Positions 50,666 through 60,730 of a stretch of 64,000 nucleotides of DNA are shown here, piece by piece. Each line of letters starts with the position of its first letter. The stretch's first letter is position 1. The translations under genes and the position numbers were made by a program. Below the pieces are notes generated by a model. That model had not been told where the DNA came from. It ran no database searches and saw only the letters and a list, made by a program, of their open reading frames with translations. This DNA is from Spirodela intermedia (lineage: Eukaryota > Streptophyta > Magnoliopsida > Alismatales > Araceae): positions 3,233,501 to 3,297,500 of the forward strand of contig LR746278.1 of assembly GCA_902729315.2 (NCBI GenBank), written 5' to 3'.

Positions 50666-50673
50666 GCGTCATC
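50666..50673 (-). promoter_or_regulatory. Plant UPR element core (GATGACGC) upstream of HSP70-17
   Basis: GATGACGC on the minus strand matches the first eight bases of the described plant unfolded-protein-response element (GATGACGCGTAC). It lies about 45 bp upstream of the TATA box. ER chaperone genes are typically induced by bZIP60/bZIP28 through such sites. The match is partial, so this is suggestive only. Confidence 0.45.
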
Positions 50674-50716
50674 GGGGAGGATCCACCCACTAGGAGGGCG
50701 CCACCTGGTTCAATGA

Positions 50717-50722
50717 CACGTG
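50717..50722 (-). promoter_or_regulatory. G-box (CACGTG) upstream of HSP70-17
   Basis: The minus strand reads ACCACGTGTCATTG. CACGTG is a core recognised by bZIP and bHLH factors, and here it sits 95 bp upstream of the TATA box, close to the GATGACGC word. A full ERSE (CCAAT-N9-CCACG) is not present. Confidence 0.4.
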
Positions 50723-50975
50723 GTAACATCGCTACCACCCGGATGCGCTGGAAGCCGAAGGGCCGTCGATTTTGGGTTAGTCTACGGCCGCCGCCGTCCA
50801 AAACGGGTCAGAATACCGAAATGGATCCAATTTGGCCCGGAGAACCAACGAAAGCCCAATAATCTCACAATATCCAACTTTCGGCGTTCCTCATTCACCA
50901 CCGTCCGATCAGTGGGGCATCCAGATCGTCGAGATCAAATCTCAGCCATTCATACTTCCCAAGTTCCATCCAGAT

Positions 50976-51144
50976 CGTATTAGAATGGCATTTTTCACGT
51001 TACATCCCTATACGATAGATCTGGCCTATCCAACACCGACTAAAAAAAGCATCAGATCCACGCACAAAAAGAAAAGATTGCTGGGTTTATTGATAAACTA
51101 CTTCATTTATAGGGATATAACGTGAAAAATGCCATTCTAATACG
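50976..51144. mobile_element. MITE-like element with 37-bp terminal inverted repeats
   Basis: The left arm 50976-51012 starts CGTATTAGAATGGCATTTTT. The right arm 51108-51144 is its reverse complement with a single mismatch (36/37). The whole is about 169 bp with no coding capacity. The outermost CGTA may include a TA target duplication, so TIRs could be 33-37 bp. The family is not assigned. It lies between HSP70-17 and the 51421-51783 gene, in DNA that is upstream of the former and downstream of the latter. Confidence 0.8.
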
Positions 51145-51420
51145 CAACAAGTAAGAAATTCTAGGCCTAAGCCCAATAAGAGGGGTAACATTATCCCTTA
51201 CATTGTGGCAATTATTGTCTTTGTCACCGCATATTGGTAATTAACTAGGGCCTCTCCGGACAATAAGATTAGCCCAGTTGAGCACGCAACGGGCCAAAGT
51301 CTGGGTCTACCTGAAACCTGCGTAGTCCACGTCGCAAGGAAATCAGACGGCTCCAGAAGCACCGAGAACGGCCCCCGGCTCTACGGAGGATTATCAGGCA
51401 GCCAGAGCTCAATCCGCCGC

Positions 51421-51783
51421 TCACTGGCCGCCGTCGACGCTCTGGAGGAGCCACCCGCCACCGCCGGCGACGAGGACGACGGCGGACCAGAGGAACAGCG
51501 ACAGAGACAGCGGCAGAAGTTTGCAGACGCGGTAGCTGAAGGTGGCCTGCAGCGTGGTGCCCAGCACCAGGACGGCGGCCTTCAGGCGGCGCCGCCGCGT
51601 CCGGTCCGCCGGCGGCGTGGTATCAAGGAGCTTGACAGAGAGGAAGAGCGCGAGCAGGTTGAGGTAGGCGGCCATGGCGAAGGCTGACGATGACAAAGGC
51701 TCCTCCCGAGCTCTGTATACGGCGACCGGAGAGCTCGCCGCGATGAAGATGAGGGCGGCGTCGTAGGCGCTGATCGCCATCAT
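51421..51783 (-). CDS. Small four-helix membrane protein, 120 aa, function unknown
   Basis: It is a single-exon frame on the minus strand, MMAISAYDAALIFIAASSP at its start. Four hydrophobic segments are visible at about residues 6-22, 33-53, 66-86 and 89-112, with a basic RTRRRRLK loop between the second and third. The DNA is strongly GC-rich, unlike the flanks, which supports real coding in this genome. Uncharacterised small multi-pass proteins of this kind are common in plants; I cannot name the family. It lies 933 bp upstream of HSP70-17 on the same strand. A GA microsatellite (51799-51818) lies in its leader. Two ATGs occur in tandem at the start, and either could be used. Confidence 0.7.
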   Translation of the reverse strand: MMAISAYDAALIFIAASSPVAVYRAREEPLSSSAFAMAAYLNLLALFLSVKLLDTTPPADRTRRRRLKAAVLVLGTTLQATFSYRVCKLLPLSLSLFLWSAVVLVAGGGGWLLQSVDGGQ

Positions 51784-52654
51784 TCTTATATCAAAGGGGA
51801 GAGAGAGAGAGAGAGAGATGAGTTCCAGACGTTTGGGCTGATTCAGCAGTCATCAATACCAAAGTTCGTAGATTTTTCATCGCGGTTCTGTAAAAAGTTC
51901 ACATTCGATCAAGTATTTCGCATGCTGACCTTACTTTGAAGGAAGAAAACAAAGATTTTGTAGCTACCTTCCCAGGCGGGAAACAGCCTCCGATAAATTG
52001 TGCAGAAGAGGGCAGGAGAGGGGGTTCTATAGTGTCTACCGCCTCGGTTATGAGGGGTGGTGGGGACTGTCTACCGCCAGAAATTAACGATTTTAAAATT
52101 ACTTTGAAAAAGAATAATCTTTACTTCGTGGCGAAATTTGAGATGCTCATCTCCGGGCTAGGTCGGTCGCCGACCTTGAGTCGGCGGGCCGCGGTCTCCT
52201 TCGAGCCGCCTGTTTTTGACGCTGAGAGAAGTCGGTGGTGGAGAGACAGAGGGGAGCAGCGGCGGAGGAAGCCAGACGCTAAGATCGCCGGAGACTGGGT
52301 AAGCAACGAAGCGCAGCCGGCAGTAGAGCTAAGTTGATCTTCCCTGTGGATCAAAGAGGAGCAGCGCTGAGAGTTGATGCAGCAGAAAGCAAGATGGGGT
52401 GAAATACAGGTTCTTGTAAAATTTTCTGCACCTACTTCTTTTAAATCGTTCCAGAGGCCGACGTAAGGCCTTACACACTTACTACTCCAATTCCTTCTCC
52501 CTCCTACTCGCTCCCTCTCCTCGCTACCCACAGACGTTGGTCGGCCATAACACGACCCGCCTTGGTCGGCTAGAGGAAAGCAGAGAACGTCATGCGCAAG
52601 CTACTTCTTTAATGAGAGAAAGAGGGGGTGAGACGAGGGGCAAGGGAACAATAC
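51784..52654. other. Intergenic, GC-rich patch, no supported gene
   Basis: Between 52121 and 52340 both strands are open in a GC-rich patch. A CTGGGTAAGC donor-like site occurs at about 52296 on the plus strand. Without a recognised product I do not call a gene. Confidence 0.35.
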
Positions 52655-53103
52655 GTTCACAGAGAGAAGGGCAGGCCTCAGTCGAAAAGACAAGCTTGTG
52701 AAGTCAATTTTGTTGTAGAGAGAGAGAAAGAGAGAGAGGAGAGAGGGGAGAGGAACGCTATGTTCTCCCTAAAGTCCTTGTGATGCCTGTATAGGCTTCA
52801 ACCTCGTCCCACGGACCTTCAGAGCGATCATAGCTTTCCGATCCCCCAGTAGACAAGCTTCCTCATCAGGCAAGCCTCCGACGTAAGACCAACAGAGAAA
52901 GAGAGGGGGAAGAGAGAACGAAAGGAACGATATGATCCCCCTGATAGCCTGTGTGATCCCCGTATAAGGCTTCAACAGACGGCCCTCTTCCTCTTCAGGG
53001 AACCCCCTGGGGTACGACCCATAAAGAGGAACAGAGATCGAAAGAGAGATCGAGAGAGAGAGAGAGAGAGAGAGAGATTTTGGGATGGGATCAAGAAGGC
53101 TCA

Positions 53104-53110
53104 TATAAAT
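53104..53110 (+). promoter_or_regulatory. TATA box conserved between segment copies (copy A)
   Basis: TATAAAT followed by AGGCC is matched by TATAAATAGG at 59011-59017 in copy B, with the downstream 100 bp also conserved (ACTGAACCCTTCAGCTCC). It may be a promoter of whatever the segment came from; no product follows. Confidence 0.35.
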
Positions 53111-54630
53111 AGGCCTCCGAAGTTTACTGAACCCTTCAGCTCCCTCTACCTGACCTTTGAGCTCCACGTCTTTCAACCTTCCCAGGCCGTTATGGCTCGT
53201 CTCCATCTTAATTCATTGATATCCCCGAACGGCTCTCAATGTCCACTGAATTCCTGAAGACTCCATCAACTCTTCAGGAGGAGCGTCGGCAGGATGGGCC
53301 GGGCCCGGCACAGGCGCTGCCATTCGTCTACAAAAGGGGCCGAGGGCCACACCACTCCCATCCAGAGAGAGTCCTAGGCTCCAGAATCAGATAAAATTAT
53401 AATAATTCAAGAATTAGGTGAAAATACTAATTCAGAGCTCTATAAAATTTGTATATAATTGCTGAGATTATTTCCTTCTCAACTTCTAAATAGCCAGTAA
53501 GTTAACAACATTAAGTAGAATAATGACCAAGATAATAACCTTAAGTGAGACTTATCCCGCCTCCTCGAGCTCCACTCTTACGAACTGCACCTCCTCCCAC
53601 CACAGGGTGGTTTACGGCGGCCGACGGGGTGCGCCACTTCTCGTTTCTCTCCCCAGCGAGCTTTCCGGCGAACATCTCTCTCGTTTCCCCTCCGCCCAAT
53701 CTACGTCAAGATGAGCTGACCATGATTTTCTTTTGGAAAAAGTTCAGAACGAAGCACAAGGATGAATTTCAACGGCCACTTTCCAAAATCGGTCTATTAC
53801 TTGGTGTAAAGATCTTCCAAATACCCATTCAAGGTACTAAAGATGGGTAGAGAGAGAGAGAGAGAGAATGAGCACAAACCTTCTACACGGTTCTAATAAC
53901 TTACCTCAATAGCCGCAGAGAGTCAACCAAGGTAAAAATACAAGGTATAATGCACTTCCCTTGAGAGTAAAGCCACCTATTCTCTTTCCTCTATACGTCA
54001 AACAAGAACAAACTCCAATTGACCAGTCCAGAGGCAGCCTAAGGCCAGAACACCACTCGATACAACCATCTAAATTAAATGGTTTTAATGATCCAGGGGC
54101 CAACCAAGCACTTACATACACAGCACTTGAAAGGTCTGATCATAAGATCACCACCTAATTTATAAAGATATAAACCAAGAATTAGAGGGAAATTAAATGA
54201 GTATTGAGAAGGCTATACACCTGGGCATAAGCAAGAATGACAAAGAACAAAACAAGCAGAGGAAGGGCGGCACTCTTTGAAGGGGAGTCGGGGACAACCC
54301 AAGCCTGCTCCAAGACATTAAAAGGATAATTGTGAAAATTTACAGGGGACCATACAAAAAAAAATCAGCATCATCATCAGTAGATCGACAAAATTACATG
54401 CCCTGCCACCTGCAAAGCTTGGAATCTGAGATTAACAAGAAGAAGAAGAGGAAGAAGAAGAATGCTCAATAATCCAACCTAACTATAGAGCCACGAATAA
54501 CTATATAAAGCAACTTGAGCAAAGGAATAGAATAAATGGTCATGTGATTTCATGCAAGCCACGAATGACTTCTAACAAATAAGATTTAATGATTATCCTC
54601 TCATGAAAGGGGAGCTTTTATCTTCATGCA

Positions 54631-55376
54631 TCATATGCAGATGGGCTTGATGTCATTAGGCCCAAAGTTCGTCACACAGACCAAGCATTTGTGATGGTGG
54701 CTCTTGATCATTCTTTGAGCACATGGGTTACTCGAATAGATGTAGCACTTAGTAATGACCACCTGAGCCCAAGAAGAGTAATCAAAATTGAAGAAACAGA
54801 TGATATTAAATACTAGAAACCAGCAAAATGATGTATATTTCTAACGGATGAAATACCAAAATTCTATATCTACCAAAATTAAAATAAATAAAAACAGAGT
54901 TATCATGAACTAGTGAGAGAATAGAACAACCATACATCTAAGATTTGTTAAAAAAAACCATAGATGGCCAGGCTCTTGCATACATCGCATTTTGGTATGG
55001 CCTTGTACTCCTTGACTTCCTACTGGAGCTTCTCTAGTTTCTGAAATCATGCTTACATGACTCCTCGATACTTGAAGAGCCATTTTCCTTCTCTAGAGGA
55101 GTCATGTAAGCATGATTTCAGAAGAGCCATTTTCTTTCTCTTGACTTCTACATTCTCATCTATTCTATTGTTCTTTAGTATGATACATACCACAATTTGA
55201 TTAAATTCGAAAACGGATAATATCAGAACCCAATGAAGAGAAAAAAGCAGCAATCTCATACCTCTCCTCATCCAGGTTTGTCTGAAGCATTGAAATATCC
55301 TTCTAACCAGCTTCAACCTTGAGGATGATTCCTCAACAGATTTTTTCAAATTCCGTGAATCTCTCTCCATATCCAA
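54631..55376 (-). pseudogene. HUB1/HUB2 (Bre1-type H2B ubiquitin ligase) 3' fragment, copy A
   Basis: Three exon-like blocks are seen on the minus strand: 55376-55262 (coiled coil, SVEESS... then, after a shift, ISMLQTNLDEER, with donor GAG/GTATGAG), 55040-54959 (KLEKLQ-stop-EVKEYKAIPKCDVC) and 54762-54631 (VVITKCYIYSSNPCAQRMI... KCLVC...FGPNDIKPICI and stop). The last is the C-terminal RING finger of HUB proteins, which mono-ubiquitinate histone H2B with E2 partners. It is dead: a TAG replaces a Gln codon, a frameshift breaks the coil, and two RING zinc ligands are lost (the His and Cys of the usual CYHLFC are now Ile and Ser). The 5' part of the gene is absent beyond 55385. Confidence 0.85.
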
Positions 55377-55678
55377 TACATTATAGATTTAATTAAACAT
55401 TTGTGTTTAGTATTATAATTACTCGAAGAGCAAAAGGTGCATGTCAACATCAAGAAATGGACTAATAGTTGATAGACTGCAGGTGAACAGTGTCAAGGTA
55501 GATGGGGTGATGAATTGTTCATCTCCCACTAATCAACGAGAACTTATAATGATGTTTCAAATTGGAATCATAAAGTATAAATGACCTTCCATCTGCTTAA
55601 CCAAGATATGACATCCTCCAGGTACATCTAGAGCACCAAAAATAGTTACTCGAGATTTTAGTTTTTGACTTTACCAAG

Positions 55679-56126
55679 TGATATGGCCTAATCATTGTAT
55701 AATAAATCATATAGCTTTAAAATTTATAAAACTTGAAAAGACTAATTTTGAGACTTTTAGAAATATTTTGGTATAATTAAATCAATTATTACTCAATAAA
55801 AGGTTTCAAAATAATAAAAAAAAATAAGTTGATCACAAGGATTTAGGAAAATATTGAGTAAAATTATAGAATAGAGCACTATTGTATAATGAAGATTAAT
55901 TATGTGATTTAAATAATTCATGATAATTAATAATAGAAAAATAATATTTTAATTACTCAATAGCCTATCATTAGTAATTAATATTGAGTAATTAAACTAT
56001 TGTATAATGTTGATTAATTATGTGATCACAAGGATTTAATAAATATAATTAATAATAGAAAACTAATTTTTAGGCTTAAAATATATTATTAATTATTTAT
56101 TAACTCATGATAATGAAGATTTATTA
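55679..56126 (+). mobile_element. L1 repeat, deletion derivative (448 bp)
   Basis: It begins TGATATGGCCTAATCATTG and ends GAAGATTTATTA, both recognisable L1 ends. The flanks CCAAG (55674-55678) and CCAAA (56127-56131) give a 4/5 target duplication. Most of the middle is missing. It inserted between copy A and the tandem array. Confidence 0.75.
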
Positions 56127-56504
56127 CCAAATATAATGTAACTACATAAAATAAGAGAGCTCACATTTTTTCTAGACTAGAACACCCTTTCTTAATACAA
56201 GCCAAGATAATGGTTGCTTTGAACATCTTTGACAAGCACAATTATAAAATTATTTGATGATAGTTGCCCTTACAAAATAGAGGAGGTGATATTACTAGGA
56301 TTGAATGACTAGTCAAAGTAAAATTGCATCAAGGCATCCTTTTAGATCAAAGATCAATTAGTTCTTCCCCACACCTTAGGAGTGAAATAGGGCATCAAAA
56401 CTTACATCTGACAATATCATATCTACCAAGACAACAAATGTGAAGTATCAACAATATCATATCTACCATCCTCTTCTAATTCTTGACCAAGTTTGAAAGG
56501 ATGC
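56127..56504. other. Short intergenic stretch, no gene
   Basis: I see nothing recognisable here. Confidence 0.4.
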
Positions 56505-56648
56505 AGGGGGGAGGGAACGCTGTGATCTCTCCGAAAGCCCGTGGGATGCCTGTACAGGTCTCAGAGAGATCTCAGAGTAGACTGCCCTCTTTCTTGTTCA
56601 TCAGGCGAGCCTCCGACGAATGGGGGATGCTGTGAAACAAAACATTTT

Positions 56649-56689
<41 letters not shown>

Positions 56690-58751
56690 AGAGATAGGGC
56701 GGAGGGAACGCTGCGATCTCTCTGAAAGCCCGTGCGATAACTGCACAAGCCTCACCCTTCCTGGTTCTCTCGGGCTTTCAGAGGGATCACAGCTTTCCGA
56801 CCCCCCAGTAGACTGGCTGTTTTCTTGCTCCTCAGGCCAGCCTCCGACGAACGCGTGGCGTCCTGAAGTCGAACTTCTCGGAGAGAGAGAGAGAGTGAGG
56901 AGAGAGGCAGCGAGAGAGAGAAGAGAGGTTGGGGGGAAGGAACGCTGTGATCTCTCTGAAAGCCCGTGCGATAACTGCACAAGCCTCACCCTTCCTGGTT
57001 CTCTCGGGCTTTCAGAGGGATCACAGCTTTCCGACCCCCCAGTAGACTGGCTGTTTTCTTGCTCCTCAGGCCAGCCTCCGACGAACGCGTGGCGTCCTGA
57101 AGTCGAACTTCTCGGAGAGAGAGAGAGAGTGAGGAGAGAGGCAGCGAGAGAGAGAAGAGAGGTTGGGGGGAAGGAACGCTGTGATCTCTCTGAAAGCCCG
57201 TGCGATAACTGCACAAGCCTCACCCTTCCTGGTTCTCTCGGGCTTTCAGAGGGATCACAGCTTTCCGACCCCCCAGTAGACTGGCTTTTTTCTTGCTCCT
57301 CAGGCCAGCCTCCGACGAATGCGTGGCGTCCTGAAGTCGAACTTCTCGGAGAGAGAGAGAGAGAGAGGAGAGAGGCAGCGAGAGAGAGAAGAGAGGTTGG
57401 GGGGAAGGAACGCTGTGATCTCTCTGAAAGCCCGTGCGATACCTGCACAAGCCTCACCCTTCCTGGTTCTCTCGGGCTTTCAGAGGGATCACAGCTTTCC
57501 GACCCCCCAGTAGACTGGCTGTTTTCTTGCTCCTCAGGCCAGCCTCCGACGAACGCGTGGCGTCCTGAAGTCGAACTTCTCGGAGAGAGAGAGAGAGAGA
57601 GGAGAGAGGCAGCGAGAGAGAGAAGAGAGGTTGGGGGGAAGGAACGCTGTGATCTCTCTGAAAGCCCGTGCGATACCTGCACAAGCCTCACCCTTCCTGG
57701 TTCTCTCGGGCTTTCAGAGGGATCACAGCTTTCCGACCCCCCAGTAGACTGGCTTTTTTCTTGCTCCTCAGGCCAGCCTCCGACGAATGCGTGGCGTCCT
57801 GAAGTCGAACTTCTCGTAGAGAGAGAGAGAGAGAGGAGAGAGGCAGCGAGAGAGAAGAGAGGTTGGGGGGAAGGAACGCTGTGATCTCTCTGAAAGCCCG
57901 TGCGATACCTGCACAAGCCTCACCCTTCCTGGTTCTCTCGGGCTTTCAGAGGGATCACAGCTTTCCGACCCCCCAGTAGACTGGCTTTTTTCTTGCTCCT
58001 CAGGCCAGCCTCCGACGAATGCGTGGCGTCCTGAAGTCGAACTTCTCGTAGAGAGAGAGAGAGAGAGGAGAGAGGCAGCGAGAGAGAAGAGAGGTTGGGG
58101 GGAAGGAACGCTGTGATCTCTCTGAAAGCCCGTGCGATACCTGCACAAGCCTCACCCTTCCTGGTTCTCTCGGGCTTTCAGAGGGATCACAGCTTTCCGA
58201 CCCCCCAGTAGACTGGCTTTTTTCTTGCTCCTCAGGCCAGCCTCCGACGAATGCGTGGCGTCCTGAAGTCGAACTTCTCGTAGAGAGAGAGAGAGAGAGG
58301 AGAGAGGCAGCGAGAGAGAAGAGAGGTTGGGGGGAAGGAACGCTGTGATCTCTCTGAAAGCCCGTGCGATACCTGCACAAGCCTCACCCTTCCTGGTTCT
58401 CTCGGGCTTTCAGAGGGATCACAGCTTTCCGACCCCCCAGTAGACTGGCTTTTTTCTTGCTCCTCAGGCCAGCCTCCGACGGATGCGTGGCGTCCTGAAG
58501 TCGAACTTCTCGTAGAGCGAGAGAGAGAGAGAGAGAGAGGAGAGAGGCAGCGAGAGAGAAGAGAGGTTGGAGGGAAGGAACGCTGTGATCTCTCTGAAAG
58601 CCCGTGCGATACCTGCACAAGCCTCACCCTTCCTGGTTCTCTCGGGCTTTCAGAGGGATCACAGCTTTCCGACCCCCCAGTAGACTGGCTTTTTTCTTGC
58701 TCCTCAGGCCAGCCTCCGACGAATGCGTGGCGTCCTGAAGTCGAACTTCTC

Positions 58752-58793
<42 letters not shown>

Positions 58794-58802
58794 TGGGGGA
58801 AG
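56505..58802 (+). repeat. Tandem array of 226-240 bp hairpin units
   Basis: The unit start GGAACGCTGTGATCTC recurs at 56705, 56939, 57173, 57407, 57641, 57873, 58105, 58337 and 58577, then 58803 in copy B (spacings 234 x4, 232 x3, 240, 226). A diverged partial unit is at 56514. Each unit has a 28-nt arm, a 38-nt loop and a 28-nt inverse arm pairing at 26 positions plus one wobble (for example 58105-58132 with 58171-58198). A middle part around CAGTAGACTGGC and a GA microsatellite of variable length follow. Unit-to-unit identity is very high, so the array is recent. Confidence 0.97.
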
Positions 58803-60730
58803 GGAACGCTATGATCTCTCTGAAAGCCCGTGTGATATCTGTATAGGCTTCAACCTTCCTGGTTCCCTCGGGCTTTCAGAGCGATCATAGCTTTCCGCAC
58901 CCCCAGTAGTTGGGCTTCGTCATCAGGAAAGCCTCCGACGTATGACCGAAATCGACAAAGAGAGAAAGAGAGCGAAGGGATAGGATTAGGGGTACGATAA
59001 TGAGGGCTGATATAAATAGGCGGCATCCTTCAAAGATTACTGAACCCTTCAGCTCCTACCTGACCTTTGAACTCCACGTCTTTCAAGCTTCCATGCTACT
59101 ATGACTCGTCTCCATTTTAATTCGTAGATGTTCCTGAACGCCTCTAAATGTCCGCACAATTCATAAAGAGAGGCCCAGGCTCTAGTATCATGTTAAATTG
59201 CCGGTTTCGTTAATCAGATGAAAAGAATAGTTCAGGACAATAACTCAGAGCTCTAGAAAGTTAATATCGAATTGTTGGCATTATTACCTAAACCACGAAA
59301 TAGTCATTAATGTTTTAAGTTCAAGTACGTTAACGGCCCAAGACAAGGATTTCAAGTAGGCCTCGGCTTCTTCTCCGCCTCCTCGAGTACCTCTCTAACT
59401 GCACCTCCTACTGCACGGTGGTAGTCTACGGCAGCGGACAGGTGGGGCCGCCACTCGCTTCTCTCCACGTCTGGGCTCCAGCGATGACCCATCTCATTTT
59501 CTCTCCTCCCAATCTACGCCAATAAGAAGCTAACATGGTTTTTTGCTGAAAAACTTCAGAAAGACCCACAAGGATGGATTTCGTAGGTCACTTTCCAATA
59601 TGGGTTTAGTTATCCCTATCTGTGATTGTAAAGATCCTCCAAAACACTCATAAAAGGGCGGTAAAGTTGAGCAGAGAGGAGAATGCGCGCGCGCGCGAGA
59701 GAGAGAGAGGGAGAGAACGAGAGCGACAGAGAGACACAGAGACAGAGAGACAGAGAGCGAGAGAGAGTCAACAAGGCAAAAGTGAAAGGAACTATGCCCT
59801 CCTATTCAGAGTAAAAGCCACATATTCCCCTTACCACATACAGGAAGACAGAATAAACTCCAATTAACCGGTCCTGAGGATCTAAATTAAATGGTTTTAC
59901 TGTACTCCATATCCAGGGGCCAACCAACCATTTATATCCATAGCACTTCACCAAAGTCCGATCATAAGATCACCACCAACTTTATACCATTATAAACCGA
60001 CATTTAGATGGCAACTAAATGAGTAACGTGAAGCCTATACACGATGGCCAGAATCACCTGGACAAAAGCAAGAACGACCGGGAACAAAACAACCAGAGGA
60101 ACGGAACCACATTGAAAAGGGAGACCAAGAGGCCAACACAACCCCGTTCCAAGATATTAAATCGATGATGGTTGCAATTAGAGGGGACCATATCATGATC
60201 ATCATCACCAGATCGATAAAACTACAGACCCTCCTGCATGCAAAGCTTGGAATCTGATGTTAACAAGAAGAGGGGAGGACGGGTCGAGAATCCAACCCAA
60301 CCATACTGAGACATTTAAATATATATCAGCCTGAAAATAGAAATAGAATAAATGGGATGCCATGTCATGCACCATATTTCATAGCATCACCTCCTTTTGC
60401 CAATCCTTGCATACACCGTATGTATAGAAATGACCCAACACACCGTATGAAGGTCATATCTTGATACGATTCGACAGCGGAACATACCGAAACCCAACAA
60501 GAAAAAAAAAAGAGCAGCAATCTCATGTCTCTCCTCCTCGAGGTTTATCTGGAGCATAGAAATGACCTTCCGACTAGCTTCAGCCATAGAGGATGATTCC
60601 TCAACCGATTCTTATAGGTGCTGAGAATCTCTCTGCATATAAAACAATCTACTCTTCATATTTTGTAAGACTACAGAATATTTCCAAGCATCCTCCAGAA
60701 ACTTCCTAAATTCCTCATCTGTAAGGGAAA
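58803..60730. repeat. Duplicated segment, copy B
   Basis: It starts with a hairpin unit (58803-58896) that differs from the array units. It continues with the same blocks as copy A: TATAAATAGG at 59011, the CTCCACGT block, the 'gttaacaagaag' block at 60259 and the HUB exons. The TTCATAAAGAGAGGCC DNA at 59160 leads to a CTCTAGTATCATGTTAAATT junction (59181-59200) discussed in the findings. Confidence 0.85.
60378..60718 (-). pseudogene. HUB1/HUB2 (Bre1-type H2B ubiquitin ligase) 3' fragment, copy B
   Basis: One exon (60718-60529, behind a TTACAG acceptor) reads EEFRKFLEDAWKYSVVLQ, then NMKSRL...QRDSQHL, a TAA stop, then ESVEESSSMAEASRKVISM and LQINLEEER. This is the coiled coil before the HUB RING. 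Its donor GAG/GT has become GAG/AC. Beyond the intron only the RING start remains (about 60420-60378): YGVCKDWQKEVML and a stop, with the first zinc-binding Cys changed to Tyr. The rest of the RING is deleted. Copy B preserves the coil better than copy A, so the two were made from the same parental gene and decayed separately. Confidence 0.83.

Larger units (their letters stand above)
52655..55385. repeat. Duplicated segment, copy A
   Basis: It aligns in the same order and direction with copy B (58803-60730): decayed hairpin units (about 52751-53030), a TATAAATAGG block, the 'ctgacctttgagctccacgt' block, a CCTCCTCGAG block (53560 versus 59380), 'taaattaaatggtttta' (54070 versus 59884), then HUB exons. 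Copy A is older or less conserved in its hairpin part and keeps the RING end. Confidence 0.85.

Noticed and set aside
52121-52531. Open frames of over 130 codons on both strands
   Set aside because: They overlap antisense in a GC-rich patch, show no recognisable domain and have no clear promoter or splice support.
56505-58802. CRISPR-like array
   Set aside because: The units are 226-240 bp without unique spacers between short repeats, and the genome is plant. It is a satellite-type tandem repeat.
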